The position numbers and the translations under genes were made by a program. A DNA stretch of 64,000 bases. It comes from JAODBJ01 sp963782465. Lineage in GTDB: Bacteria; Actinomycetota; Acidimicrobiia; IMCC26256; PALSA-610. The stretch spans positions 62,001-126,000 of the forward strand of contig CAWAJR010000005.1 in the NCBI GenBank assembly GCA_963782465.1. Direction: 5' to 3'. A model generated the notes under the pieces. The model had not been told where the DNA came from. It worked only from the letters and a program-made list of their open reading frames with translations, and searched no databases. This document shows positions 1 through 10,337 of the stretch, piece after piece (the first letter of the stretch is position 1; each line of letters starts with the position of its first letter).

Positions 1-1827
1 GTCGCGCACTTCAACAACTACTACGGGATCGCGTACCCGGGCGACAAGCTCGATCTGGTCGCGCTCCCCGACTTCGCGTTCGGCGCCATGGAGAACCTCG
101 GGTGCGTCACGTTCCGCGAGTCGCTGCTGCTCGCCGACCCCGACCACGCGACGCAAGCCGAGCTCGCGCAAGCTGCGCTCACGATCGTGCACGAGATCGC
201 GCACATGTGGTTCGGCGACCTCGTCACCATGAAGTGGTGGAACGGCATCTGGCTGAATGAAGCGTTCGCGACGTTCATGGAGCACGCCGGTGTCGACGCG
301 TTCCGCCCCGAGTGGTGCACCTGGGACGACTTCTCGATTTCGCGCACCGGTGCGTTCGAGGTCGACGCGCTGTCGAGCACGCGCCCGGTCGAGTACGAGG
401 TGCACAGCCCCGAAGATGCCGACGGCATGTTCGACGTCCTCACCTACCAGAAGGGTGGGTCGGTCGTTCGCATGCTCGAGCAGTACCTCGGTGAGGGACC
501 GTTCCGTAGCGGCGTGCAGCAGTACCTCGAGCGTTACCGCTACGGCAACACCGAGACCACCGACCTGTGGGACGCGATCGAGAAGGCCACCGGTCGCCCG
601 GCGCGCCGCATCATGGACTCGTGGATCTTCCAACCCGGGTTCCCGCTGCTCGCGGTTTCGATCGACGGGCCGCGAGCGTCGTTCCGGCAGCATCGCTTCG
701 GCTACGGCACAACGGAGCGCGCCGGGACCTGGTCCATCCCGGTGATCGCGAGTGCGTCGGTCGACGGGAAGCTGGTCGAGGAGCGCATCCTCGTCGAGCA
801 CGAATCGGTGACGCACGACTTCGGCGGCACCATCGACTGGTTGCTCGCGAACGTGGGCGCCCACGGTTTCTACCGCGTCGCGTACGAAACGGGTGCCGCC
901 GAAGCATTGCTCGAACGGGCCGCGCTGTCGCCGGTCGAGCGTTATGCCCTCGTCGACGACCTCTTCGCCGCCATGCTCGGCGGCGTCGCCCACGCCGACG
1001 AATTCCTGTCGTTCTGCCGCCGGTTCGCGGGCGAGCGCGACCTCGTGGTGTGGCGGGTCATCGTCGGCCGCCTCCGGTTGCTCGCTCGCTTCGTGCCCGA
1101 CGCCGACCAGGACGCGTTCCGGCGCGTCGTGCACGACTTGTTGCTCCCCGCGGCGCAGGAGTTGGGCTGGGAACCGGTCGACGGTGAGCCGGGCCGCCGT
1201 CGTGAACTGCGTTCGACCGTGCTCGAGGCACTCGGAACGATCGCCGACGACCCCGCAACCATCGGTCGTGCGCGCGAGGTGCACGCCGGCGTGCTGTCGG
1301 GCGCGGACGGCATCGACCCCGATGTCGCCGCGGCGACGGTTTCGATCGTCTCGCACCACGGCACCGACGACGACTTCGAGGCGTTCGTCGCTCGCTTCCA
1401 CGCCGCGGCAACGCCGCAGGAGCAGTTGCGCTACCTGTACGCGCTCGGGCAGTTCCCCACCGAAGCCCTCGTACAACGGGCGCTCGATCTCGCCGCGTCG
1501 AATGAGGTCCGGAGCCAGAGCGCGCCGTTCCTCCTGCAGCGAGCCTTGCGCAACCGCGCGCACGGCGCGTACGCGTGGGCGTTCGTGCGCGACCACTGGA
1601 GCGAGTTCGTCGAACGTTTCCCGTCGAACCTCATCGTGCGGATGATCGAAGGAGCGCTGTGGCTGCTCGACGACGCGACGGTCGCCGACGTCACCGCGTT
1701 CCTCGCCGGGCACCCCTTCGCGCAGGGCGAGCGCACGATCAACCAGCACGTCGAACGGCTGCACGTGCACCTCGCCACCCGCCATCGCGAAGCAGACCGG
1801 CTCGGCGCCGCGCTGCGGTCGTCGTAG
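1..1827 (+). CDS. pepN: M1 family aminopeptidase N, 5'-truncated by the window edge
   Basis: This is a zinc aminopeptidase that removes N-terminal residues from peptides in the cytoplasm. The frame is open from base 1, so the true start lies outside the window; 608 residues are visible. The exopeptidase signature GAMEN is encoded near base 79-93, and the zinc site HEIAH follows at 190-204, with the third ligand Glu in NEAFA at 259-261. The C-terminal half matches the ERAP1-like helical domain in length and in its alanine-rich composition. A cupin gene follows 14 bases later on the same strand. The family assignment is secure; substrate preference cannot be read from the sequence. Confidence 0.95.
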   Translation, partial: VAHFNNYYGIAYPGDKLDLVALPDFAFGAMENLGCVTFRESLLLADPDHATQAELAQAALTIVHEIAHMWFGDLVTMKWWNGIWLNEAFATFMEHAGVDAFRPEWCTWDDFSISRTGAFEVDALSSTRPVEYEVHSPEDADGMFDVLTYQKGGSVVRMLEQYLGEGPFRSGVQQYLERYRYGNTETTDLWDAIEKATGRPARRIMDSWIFQPGFPLLAVSIDGPRASFRQHRFGYGTTERAGTWSIPVIASASVDGKLVEERILVEHESVTHDFGGTIDWLLANVGAHGFYRVAYETGAAEALLERAALSPVERYALVDDLFAAMLGGVAHADEFLSFCRRFAGERDLVVWRVIVGRLRLLARFVPDADQDAFRRVVHDLLLPAAQELGWEPVDGEPGRRRELRSTVLEALGTIADDPATIGRAREVHAGVLSGADGIDPDVAAATVSIVSHHGTDDDFEAFVARFHAAATPQEQLRYLYALGQFPTEALVQRALDLAASNEVRSQSAPFLLQRALRNRAHGAYAWAFVRDHWSEFVERFPSNLIVRMIEGALWLLDDATVADVTAFLAGHPFAQGERTINQHVERLHVHLATRHREADRLGAALRSS

Positions 1828-1841
1828 ACGGGCAGCCGGGC

Positions 1842-2186
1842 ATGGAGATCATCAACTTCGGTGACGATCCCGGTACCGCGATCACCGAGTTCGCGTCGCA
1901 CGGCGCGACCAGCATCGACCTCGGCAACGGTGGCGGCGACGCGCACGTATATGTCGTGCACCTCGAAGCGGGCGGCGAGATCGGCCCCCACACCGCCGGG
2001 TTCGACCAACTGTTCGTCGCGCTGACCGGCCGCGGCTGGGTCAGGGAAGGCGACGGGCCGCGCGTCGAGCTCGACGCGGGCGAAGCCGCCTACTTCGAGC
2101 GCGGCACCGTGCACGCGAAGGGCAGCGACGACGGCCTGACCGCCCTCATGGTGCAGGTCACCACCCTCCACCACGTGCGTCGATAG
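1842..2186 (+). CDS. Small single-domain cupin protein
   Basis: This is a 114-residue protein with one cupin beta-barrel. The first cupin motif is seen as GGEIGPHTAGFDQLFVALTG and the second as the later GEAAYFERGTVHAKG stretch. Only some of the usual His/Glu metal ligands are present, so metal binding is uncertain. It starts at ATG 1842, 14 bases after pepN, and could be co-transcribed with it. The last codons (V-R-R-stop) are supplied by the left arm of a palindromic repeat, so the TAG stop lies inside that repeat. The function is unknown; small cupins of this kind include sugar-binding and dioxygenase-like proteins. Confidence 0.75.
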   Translation: MEIINFGDDPGTAITEFASHGATSIDLGNGGGDAHVYVVHLEAGGEIGPHTAGFDQLFVALTGRGWVREGDGPRVELDAGEAAYFERGTVHAKGSDDGLTALMVQVTTLHHVRR

Positions 2187-2217
2187 CTATCGCTATTCGA
2201 TATCTATCGACGCACGT
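2173..2217. repeat. Palindromic repeat element, copy 1 (tandem-gene context)
   Basis: This 45-bp inverted repeat has 20-nt arms around the spacer CTATT and one mismatch, because the right core is CGATATCTATCG instead of CGATAGCTATCG. Each arm carries a 12-bp palindrome next to TGCGT/ACGCA. It overlaps the end of the cupin gene and ends 20 bases before the likely helicase start. Four further copies occur at 17842, 24084, 31246 and 61560. A transcript could fold into one long hairpin, but there is no T tract. Confidence 0.9.
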
Positions 2218-2237
2218 CGGTGGGTACGGTGGGCGGC

Positions 2238-5200
2238 GTGGCGGAGGATGTGCTCGATCGCTTCACGGCACCCGTGCGGGCGTGGTTCGAAGCGAGCTTC
2301 GCCGCGCCCACGGCTCCGCAGGAACGCGGCTGGCCGGCCATCGCCGACGGCTCGCATTCGCTGATCCTCGCGCCGACCGGTTCGGGCAAGACCCTCGCCG
2401 CGTTCCTGTGGGCGATCGACCAGCTCGGTGCCGAGCCCGAGCCGCCGAAGAACGAACGCTGCCGGGTGCTCTACATCTCGCCGCTGCGCGCTCTCGCAGT
2501 CGACATCGAGAAGAACCTCCGCGCGCCCATCGCCGGGATCACGCTGGCGGCGGAACGCATCAGCGCACCGTTCCGTGCCCCCACCGTCGCGATCCGCACC
2601 GGCGACACGCCCGGCCGTGAACGCCAGCAGATGGCGCGCACCCCACCCGACATCCTGATCACGACGCCCGAATCGCTCTACCTGCTCCTCACCTCCCAGG
2701 CGCGCGAGATCCTGCGCAGCGTGCGGTCGGTGATCATCGACGAGATCCATTCGCTCGCGCCCACCAAACGCGGCGCGCATCTCATGCTGTCGCTCGAACG
2801 GCTGGCGGCGATCACCGGGCAGGCACCGCAACGCATCGGGTTGAGCGCGACGCAACGCCCGCTCGACGAGATCGCCCGCTTCCTCGGCGGGTACGACGGC
2901 GGCACGCCGCGCCCGGTCACGGTGGTCGACGCCGGCAGCCGGAAGGTGCTCGACCTCGAGGTGATCGTCCCGGTCGACGACATGGCGGAGATCACCGCAC
3001 CGGCGGGCGAGTTGCCGCCCGACGACGACGGCGCCCCGCACAACAACCCGTCGATCTGGCCCCACATCCATCCGCAGCTGCTCGAACTGGTGCGGGCGCA
3101 CACCACCACGTTGATCTTCTGCAATGCCCGTCGTCTCGCGGAACGCCTCGCCGCGCACCTGAACGAACTCGCGGGCGAAGACCTCGTGCGCGCGCACCAC
3201 GGTTCCCTGTCGCGCGAGCAACGGTTGCAGATCGAGAGCGACCTGAAAGCCGGCCGCCTACGGGCGATCGTGGCGACGTCGAGCCTCGAACTCGGCATCG
3301 ACATGGGCAGTGTCGACCTCGTCGTGCTGGTGGAGTCGCCGGGATCGGTGGCCCGCGGGATGCAACGCGTCGGGCGCGCCGGCCACCAGGTCGGCGAACC
3401 GAGCGTCGGCAAGATCTTCCCGAAGTACCGGGGCGACCTCCTCGAAGCGGCGGCGGTCGTCGCCCGCATGCGCGAAGGGCTCGTCGAGGAGATGCGTTAC
3501 CCGCGTAACCCGATCGACGTGCTCGCGCAGCAGATCGTCGCGGCGTCGGCGGTCGACGAGTGGGCGGTCGACGACCTTCTCGCGCTCGTTCGCCGCTGCG
3601 CCAACTTCGCCGAGCTCACCAACGACGCGTTCGTCGCCGTGCTCGACATGCTCGCAGGCCGTTACCCGTCGGATCGTTTCTCCGGGCTGCGGCCGCGCGT
3701 CGTGTGGGACCGGATCGAGGGCAGGGTGCGAGCCCGGGAAGGCGCGCAACGGGTCGCGATCGCGAGCGGTGGCACGATCCCCGATCGGGGCCTCTTCGGC
3801 GTGTTCCTTCCCGACGGTGCCCGGGTCGGCGAACTCGACGAGGAGATGGTCTACGAGAGCCGGCCCGGCGAGACGTTCCTGCTCGGCGCGAGTACGTGGC
3901 GCATCGAGGAGATCACCTTCGACCGGGTGATCGTCACGCCCGCGCCGGGCGAGCACGGCAAGATGCCGTTCTGGCGCGGCGACCGGCCCGGCCGGCCGCT
4001 CGAACTGGGTCGCTCGCTCGGTGCGCTCGTGCGCGAGTTGCGAGGGCAGAGCCCGACCGACGCCGAGGCGCGGCTGCTCGGTGAGGGGCTCGACGGCCGC
4101 GCCGCCGCCAACCTCGTGCGCTACCTCGACGATCAGGGCGAGGCGACGGGCGTCGTCCCCGACGACCGCACGATCGTGGTCGAGCGTTTCCCCGACGAGA
4201 TCGGCGACTGGCGTGTGTGCCTGCTCACCCCGTTCGGGTCGCGGGTGCACGCGCCCTGGGCACTCGCGATCGAAGAACGGCTCGCCCGGCTCGACCTGCC
4301 GGTGCAGGTGTTGTGGAGCGACGACGGCATCATCCTGCGGCTCCCGGAGTCGATCGAGGACGTCCCGCTCGATGTGCTGCTCATCGAGCCCGACGACGTC
4401 GAGGACCTCGTCGTCACGCGCCTACCGTCGACCTCGCTGTTCGCGTCGCGCTTTCGCGAGAACGCGGCCCGATCGCTCCTGCTGCCGCGCCGCCGTCCCG
4501 GCGAGCGCACCCCGTTGTGGCAGCAACGCCAGCGCGCCGCCGACCTGCTCGAAGTCGCCTCCGGTCACCCGAGCTTCCCGATCCTGCTCGAAACCACCCG
4601 CGAGGCGTTGCGCGACGTCTTCGACCTGCCCGCGTTGCGCGAGGTACTCGCCGACATCCGTTCCCGGCGCGTGCGGGTGGTGCCGGTCGAGACGCGACGA
4701 GCGTCGCCGTTCGCACAGTCGTTGCTGTTCGGATGGATCGCCGCCTACATGTACGAAGGCGACGCGCCGCTCGCCGAACGGCGCGCGGCTGCCCTCGCGC
4801 TCGACCGCGACCTGCTGCGCGACCTGCTCGGCGCGGAGGAGTTGCGCGAGCTCCTCGACCCCGAGGTGCTCACCGATCTCGAACTCGAACTGCAACGGCT
4901 CGTACCCGAACGCCAGGCCCGCCGCGTCGACGACGTCCACGACATGCTGCGCGACCTCGGGCCGCTCTCCCGCGACGAGATCGCGGCTCGCTGCACGGCT
5001 GAACCATCGGCGTTCGTCGACACGTTGATCACGAGTCGCCGGGCGATCGCGGTCAGGGTGGCGGGCGAAGACCGGATCGCGGCGGCCGAGGACGCGGCCC
5101 GGTTGCGCGATGCGCTCGGCACCGCGCTCCCCCTGGCCTTCCCGTCGCGTTCACCGACCCGGTGCCCGCGCCGCTCGTCGACCTGGTCGGTCGGTACGCG

Positions 5201-6654
5201 CGCACGCACGGGCCCTTCTCCGCGGGCGACGTGGCCCAACGGTTCGGTGCGACCAACGAACGCGTCCAGCACGCCCTCGGCGCGCTCGAGCAGGATGGCC
5301 GGGTCGTGCTCGGCGAGTTCCGCCCCGGCGGGGTCGAGCGCGAGTGGTGCGACACCGGCGTGTTGCGCGTGTTGCGGCGCCGCTCGCTGGCGCGGCTGCG
5401 GCACGAGATCGAACCGGTCGACGGCGCCACGCTCGCCCGGTTCCTGCCCGCGTGGCAGGGCGTGCAGCGGGGCCGGCGTGGCATCGACGCGCTCGTCGAG
5501 GCGCTCGAACAGTTACAGGGGGTCGCGATCCCTGCTTCGGTGCTCGAACGCGACGTGCTGCCGGCGCGGGTCGACGGCTACCGCCCGACGATGCTCGACG
5601 AGTTGTGTGCCGCCGGCGAACTCGTCTGGATCGGTGCCGGCCCGCTCGGGCACGACGACGGCCGGGTGCGCTGCTACTTCCGGGACCGGGTCCGGCTCCT
5701 CGCGCCGCCGCCGGCCGGCACCGATCTTCCCGAAGGGCCGCTGCACGACGCGATCCGTGCGCGCCTGCGCGGCGCGGGCGCCTCGTTCTGGCCCGATCTC
5801 GTCGCCGCGACCGGTACCGCCGACGAAGCGCTCCTCCTCACCGCGCTCTGGGACCTGGTGTGGTCGGGTGAGGTCACCAACGACACGTTCGGGCCCTTGC
5901 GCGCACCTCGCCGCACCACGAAACGGCCGAGTGGGCCGCGCCGCGGCCGGCCGCAGGTCGGTCGGCTGACCCGGCTCGGGCCGCCCGCGGGCGCCGGCCG
6001 CTGGTCGCTCGTCGCACCATTGCTCGACCCGCCCGCAACGACCACGGCGGCGGCGCACGCGACCGCGCTGCAACTGCTCGAACGGCACGGCGTCGTCACG
6101 CGCGAGTCGGTTCGGGCCGAAGGCGTGCCCGGCGGCTTCGCGGGCATCTACCCGGTGTTCAAAGCGCTCGAAGAGGCCGGTCGCGCCCGTCGAGGTTGGT
6201 TCGTCGCCGGCATGGGCGCCGCGCAGTTCGCGTCGCCCGGCGCGGTCGATCGCCTCCGCGCGTTCCGCGAACCGAACACCGACGACCCCGCGGTGCTCGT
6301 GCTCGCCGCCACTGACCCCGCCCAACCGTTCGGCGGTGCGCTGCACTGGCCCGATCATCCGGGCCGGCCGGCCCGCGCCGCGGGCGCGTTCGTGGTGCTC
6401 CACACCGGGAACGTGGTCGCCTACGTCGAGCGGGGCGGCCGCTCGATGCTCACGTTCCCGTTCGCGACCGCGCCGCGGCCGAGGTCACGTCGGAGTGGAT
6501 CGAGGCGCTGGTGCGCGCGCACAAGGAGGGCCGGGTTCCCCGTCTCACCCTTGAACGCATCGACGACGCACCGGCGCGAGCATCGGTGATCGCCGACGCA
6601 CTCCGAGCCGCGGGGTTCGTCGACGGCTACCGCGGGTTGACCCTGAAAGACTGA
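2238..6654 (+). CDS. lhr: Lhr-type superfamily 2 ATP-dependent helicase, interrupted by two frameshifts
   Basis: This is a large DNA/RNA helicase of the Lhr family (about 1,470 residues after repair, the usual size), thought to act in DNA repair. Walker A APTGSGKT is near residue 45, the DEIH box near 168, GLSATQ near 203 and the motif VI region RVGRAGHQ near 378; a long Lhr C-terminal region follows. The frame runs from 2238 to about 5143, continues one frame over from 5144 to about 6465 and ends in the third frame at TGA 6652-6654. Each junction is repaired by adding one base, in the C-rich stretch 5131-5143 and near 6464. GTG 2238 is preferred because TACGGT lies 7 nt upstream; GTG 2220 is in frame. 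Sequencing error is more likely than decay, since both downstream parts remain well conserved. Confidence 0.88.
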
Positions 6655-6676
6655 CCACCGATCTCGGAGGCGCGCA

Positions 6677-6994
6677 ATGAGTTTGCTCGACAAGGTGAAG
6701 GACGCGGCCGGCAAGGCGGCCGAACAGGCGAAGCAGGCGGCGTCGATCGCGCAGGAGAAGATCGACGACTCACGCTTGGCGAAGAAGGCCGGCGACCTCT
6801 ACGGCGAGATCGGCCGGCTCGTCGTCGCGCAGAAGCGGGGCAATGCCCCGGCCGACGTGGATGTCCAGATCGACGCCAAGGTCGCCGAGATCACCGACAT
6901 CGAGTCGCAGATCGAAGCGAACAGCACGCCGGCGAGCGAGGGCGAGGGCGAGGGCGAGAACCCGCCGCCTCCCCCGCCGCCCGCCGCTTCGTAA
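6677..6994 (+). CDS. Small acidic helical protein of unknown function
   Basis: This is a 105-residue protein that I do not recognise. The first 45 residues are lysine/alanine-rich and look amphipathic helical (DKVKDAAGKAAEQAKQAA), resembling stress-type or YtxH-like helices only in composition. A more acidic helix follows, and the tail is low-complexity (Gly-Glu repeats, then seven prolines). No signal peptide or membrane segment is visible. A clear ribosome-binding site, GGAGG, lies 8 nt before ATG 6677. It sits 22 bases after the helicase stop and 12 before a glycosylase gene, so the three may form one transcript. Confidence 0.7.
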   Translation: MSLLDKVKDAAGKAAEQAKQAASIAQEKIDDSRLAKKAGDLYGEIGRLVVAQKRGNAPADVDVQIDAKVAEITDIESQIEANSTPASEGEGEGENPPPPPPPAAS

Positions 6995-7006
6995 ACGACG
7001 CAGCCG

Positions 7007-7804
7007 TTGCCCGAAGGCGACACGATCCACAAGTGGGCGCGCCGGCTCGACGCGGCGATCACCGGCCACGCGCTCACCCGCTTCGAGTTGCGCCGCGACC
7101 CGCGCGGCAATCGGGGCCCTGAACGCGGTACCACGATCACGGGTGTCGAGGCGCGCGGCAAGCATCTGCTCGTGCGCTTCGCCGACGGCGCGACCCTCCA
7201 CACCCACATGGAACTGCTCGGGCGGTGGGACCTGTACCGCCGCGGCCAACGCTGGCGTCACCCGGCGTACCAAGCGCGCGCGATCATCGAAGTCGACGAC
7301 GGGACCGCGGCAGTGTGTTTCAACGCGCCGATCGTCGAGTTGCGACGCGAGGGACGCGCCTCGGCACCGACGAGGGCGTCGCGCGCGCTGGCCGCGCTCG
7401 GCCCCGACCTGTGCGACGCCGGCGTCGATCTCGACGCGGTGGTCGCGCGAGCAAACGCCGTCGACGGCGACCAGACCCTGAGCGACGTCCTCCTCGACCA
7501 GCGGGTCGCGGCCGGCATCGGCAACGTGTTCAAGTCGGAGATCTGCTGGGCGGTGCGCCTCCACCCGTTCGCGCGGTGGTCGAGCGTCGACCCGCAGGGC
7601 CGCCGCGCGTGTTACGACACCGCGAACGAAATGCTCGTCGCCAACCTCGACACGGCGCGGCGCGTCACCTACCGCGACGGGCTGGCGGTGTACGGCCACG
7701 CCGGGCGGCCCTGCCCGCGATGCCGGACGACGATCGTGCAGGCCTACGGCGGCGACACCGACCGCACGACGTTCTGGTGCCCGAACTGCCAGCCGGCACC
7801 GTGA
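7007..7804 (+). CDS. Fpg/Nei family DNA glycosylase (endonuclease VIII-like)
   Basis: This is a bifunctional base-excision-repair glycosylase/AP lyase that removes oxidised bases. The protein (265 residues) begins M-P-E-G-D-T, so the catalytic Pro2 and Glu3 of the family are in place; this forces the TTG start at 7007. PEGDT is typical of the Nei branch rather than Fpg (PELPE). The helix-two-turn-helix region with GIGNVFKSE is present, and the C-terminal zinc finger is complete, with CPRC and CPNC cysteine pairs. It lies directly after the helicase and the small helical protein, a repair-themed neighbourhood. It ends 6 bases from the convergent TauD-type gene, with no room for a terminator. 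Confidence 0.92.
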   Translation: MPEGDTIHKWARRLDAAITGHALTRFELRRDPRGNRGPERGTTITGVEARGKHLLVRFADGATLHTHMELLGRWDLYRRGQRWRHPAYQARAIIEVDDGTAAVCFNAPIVELRREGRASAPTRASRALAALGPDLCDAGVDLDAVVARANAVDGDQTLSDVLLDQRVAAGIGNVFKSEICWAVRLHPFARWSSVDPQGRRACYDTANEMLVANLDTARRVTYRDGLAVYGHAGRPCPRCRTTIVQAYGGDTDRTTFWCPNCQPAP

Positions 7805-7810
7805 TGACCG

Positions 7811-8623
7811 TCAGCGAGGCTCGTCGCCTTCCAGGGTGATGCGCTCCATCTTGCGCAACGCTTCGAGATTGTCGGTCGCGACGCGATGTTGCGTGCACCG
7901 GTTGTCCCACATCGCGATCGTGTCGGGCTCCCAGTGGTTGCGCACCTGGAAGTCGGGCTTCTGGCAGTGGGTGTGGAACATGTGCAGAAGGGTTTCCGAT
8001 TCCGCCGGTTTGAGGCCTTCGATGTAGCGGGTGAAACCGGGGTTCACGAACAGGCACTTCCTCCCGGTGAGCGGGTGGGTGCGCACCACCGGGTGGCGGC
8101 TCGAGATCACCTCACCGCTCTTGTCGCCCGGCACGAACGCCGCCCGCGGCGCGCTGTGCACCGCCGTGAGCGTCGACGCGAACTGCTGCATCGGAGCCGA
8201 CAACGCCGCGTACGCGGCTTCGAGGTCGATCCACATCGTGTCGCCGCCGTACGGGGGCACTTCGATGGCGCGGATGATCGAACCCATCGGTGGTCGCGGC
8301 GCGAACGTGACGTCGGTGTGCCAGCCCTCCGCGACGTACCGGCTCCCGGTGTCGCCACCGCTGTAGAGCTTCACGATGTCGGGGTCCGACATGACGTCTT
8401 TGAGGTAGGGGTGCCGGAAGATGTCGCCGAAGGAGCGCGCGAAGCGCTTGTGCTGGTCGCGCGTCACCCGTTGGTCGGGCAGGAACAAGACCTTGTGCTC
8501 GAGCCACGCTTCCGAGATCTCGCCGACCGTCTCGTCGTCGAGCGGCTCGCGCAGGTCGACGCCCCGCACCGTCGCGCCCAACACGTTGGTGACGGGTGAA
8601 ACCTCGATACGCGTGAATCCCAT
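7811..8623 (-). CDS. TauD/TfdA family Fe(II)/2-oxoglutarate-dependent dioxygenase
   Basis: This 270-residue enzyme is expected to hydroxylate a small organic acid or amine using 2-oxoglutarate and O2. The facial triad is visible as His102 and Asp104 (WHTDVTF) and His246 (TQHRVATD), and Arg257 is placed to bind 2-oxoglutarate. The family covers taurine, 2,4-D and sulfate-ester dioxygenases and TmpA-like phosphonate hydroxylases, so the substrate is open. ATG 8623 is supported by TACGCT lying 8 nt upstream on the minus strand, the leaderless pattern seen repeatedly here. It is monocistronic and convergent with the Nei-type gene. Confidence 0.9.
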   Translation of the reverse strand: MGFTRIEVSPVTNVLGATVRGVDLREPLDDETVGEISEAWLEHKVLFLPDQRVTRDQHKRFARSFGDIFRHPYLKDVMSDPDIVKLYSGGDTGSRYVAEGWHTDVTFAPRPPMGSIIRAIEVPPYGGDTMWIDLEAAYAALSAPMQQFASTLTAVHSAPRAAFVPGDKSGEVISSRHPVVRTHPLTGRKCLFVNPGFTRYIEGLKPAESETLLHMFHTHCQKPDFQVRNHWEPDTIAMWDNRCTQHRVATDNLEALRKMERITLEGDEPR

Positions 8624-8676
8624 GGCCGGGAAGCGTACGCCCGCTCGGCCTGCTACGCACCCGGCTCGCCGCGGGG

Positions 8677-10209
8677 CTACGGCAGCACCAGCTCGTGCTG
8701 GAGTGCGATCTCGTCGCGGTCGCGGCCGTCGGCCTTGGCCCGATAGAGCGCCGCGTCGGCCCGCAACAATGTCTGGTGCGGCGTGGTGTGCGCGGCGTGC
8801 ACCGCGATGCCTGCCGAGAACGACGTGACCGGCGCCGTCGCTTGCCACGCCGCCCGCAACCGCTGCATCGCGGCGCGAGCACCGTCTTCGTGCGCGTCGG
8901 CGAGCACGAGCGCGAACTCCTCGCCGCCGTAGCGCGCGACGCAGTCGACCTGGCGCGCGACCCCGCGGAGGCACCGCGCGAGGACCCGGAGCGTACGGTC
9001 GCCCTCGTCGTGGCCGAAGCGGTCGTTCACCGACTTGAAGTGATCGAGGTCGACGATCACGATCGCGTCGCCCGGCTGCAAGGTCGCGAGGGCGCGGTTG
9101 TACGTACGCCGGTTCGCGAGCTGCGTCAACGGGTCGGTCTCGGCGTCGTGGGTGAGCATCGCGGTCTGGTGGAGACGCTGCAACATGCGGCCGGCCTCCT
9201 GCGCGAGCAGGTCGGCGGCCTGGCGCGTCGCGGTGGGAAGCAGCCGGCGCCGCGTGCCCCAGAGCACGAAGAGCACACCGACGGCGCGTCGCTCGCCGGG
9301 GAGCGAGACGACCAGAGCCGACCGAGCACGGTGACCGTGCGGCGCGAGCAGCGGCGACATCGAGGCGTCTTGGTAGAAGCGCAGCACGCCGGGCGGCACC
9401 GATTCGCGTAGCTCCACTTCGTCGACGACGTAGGGAACCGCGTCGGCCAGCGCCGGGTGGCCGAACCACGCGCGGTGCTGGTACCGGCGGAGGTTGGTGC
9501 CGTTGCCGACCAGTACCGCGGCGGCGTCGGCTTCGAGCAGTTCGACGGCGAGCGACGCGATCACTTGGCCGCCGTGACGGGCGTCGTCCTCGCGGGCGAG
9601 GACCCGCACCGCGTCGAGCAGTCGCGCGACGCGCGCTTCGGCGTCGCGCTGGCGCTTCATCATCTGCGCGATCGCTTCACCGACGGCGACGGCGAGCGGG
9701 ATCGCGAGCAGGATCGAGCCGACGAGTTCGTGCGTCCAGTGACCGTGCGCGGCGACGGCGAGGGCGACCGCGGTGAAGGGCATCAGCACGAGCGACGTGC
9801 CCGGAGGTTGCGTGAACCCGACGAACACGAACGGCAACGGGACCAGCGCGAGGTAGGGGGTGATCGGACCGCCGAACGACTCGCCGCCGACCGCGACGAT
9901 GACGAGCGCCGCGAGCGCATAGGCGATCTGCGTGCGTCGCGGCCAGCGCGACCACGGCAGAAGGGGGCCGACGACCCCGATCGCGATGGCGAGCGCCGAA
10001 ATCCGCCAGTCGTAGCGCGAGTCGGCCCACGACTCGGGCAGCACCGCGAGCGCGAGCCACGACAGCGCGCCGCCGAAGAAGAACACCGCGCCCGCCATCC
10101 GCATCGCGAGCGCATCGGTGTCGAGCCCCTGCCACTCGTGACGGACGTCGTCGGCCCGTGCGGCAAGGAACTGTCCGATTCGTTCGGTGATTTCGTTCAG
10201 GACGTTCAT
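8677..10209 (-). CDS. Membrane-bound GAF-GGDEF diguanylate cyclase
   Basis: This 510-residue protein should make c-di-GMP at the membrane. The N-terminal 200 residues hold about six hydrophobic segments, starting at AGAVFFFGGALSWLALAVLP and ending at SILLAIPLAVAVGEAIA. A GAF-like region (about residues 210-340) comes next, followed by a GGDEF domain. The active-site loop is GGEEF (residues 428-432), a catalytically competent variant, preceded by the DPLTQLANRR start of the domain. The inhibitory I-site RxxD is present as RQVD exactly five residues before GGEEF, so product feedback is likely. No EAL domain is attached. The signal sensed is unknown. Confidence 0.93.
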   Translation of the reverse strand: MNVLNEITERIGQFLAARADDVRHEWQGLDTDALAMRMAGAVFFFGGALSWLALAVLPESWADSRYDWRISALAIAIGVVGPLLPWSRWPRRTQIAYALAALVIVAVGGESFGGPITPYLALVPLPFVFVGFTQPPGTSLVLMPFTAVALAVAAHGHWTHELVGSILLAIPLAVAVGEAIAQMMKRQRDAEARVARLLDAVRVLAREDDARHGGQVIASLAVELLEADAAAVLVGNGTNLRRYQHRAWFGHPALADAVPYVVDEVELRESVPPGVLRFYQDASMSPLLAPHGHRARSALVVSLPGERRAVGVLFVLWGTRRRLLPTATRQAADLLAQEAGRMLQRLHQTAMLTHDAETDPLTQLANRRTYNRALATLQPGDAIVIVDLDHFKSVNDRFGHDEGDRTLRVLARCLRGVARQVDCVARYGGEEFALVLADAHEDGARAAMQRLRAAWQATAPVTSFSAGIAVHAAHTTPHQTLLRADAALYRAKADGRDRDEIALQHELVLP

Positions 10210-10252
10210 GCTGCCAACCCAGCTCGGACTCCCCCGTCCATCTATCGGCGGG

Positions 10253-10266
10253 AGGCCCCGGGGCCT
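10253..10266. terminator. GC-rich palindrome downstream of the sigma/anti-sigma operon
   Basis: A perfect 14-bp palindrome, AGGCCCCGGGGCCT, lies between the end of the anti-sigma gene and the start of the diguanylate cyclase, both on the minus strand. It could end the sigma operon transcript, but there is no T tract and the hairpin would have almost no loop, so the call is weak. Confidence 0.3.
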
Positions 10267-10337
10267 TGAGCAGAAATCTTCAGCCGGTCACCAAGTTCAC
10301 ACACCCTGGGGCAAATGACCCAGAGCCGGCTCCGGGC

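Noticed and set aside
2173..2217. parS or dif site
   Set aside because: The sequence does not match the parS consensus TGTTTCACGTGAAACA or the 28-bp dif pattern, and five copies at unrelated loci argue against a single-site function.
5131..5143. Programmed ribosomal frameshifting in the helicase
   Set aside because: No slippery heptamer with a downstream structure is evident, and a second frameshift in the same gene plus others in unrelated genes favour sequence error.
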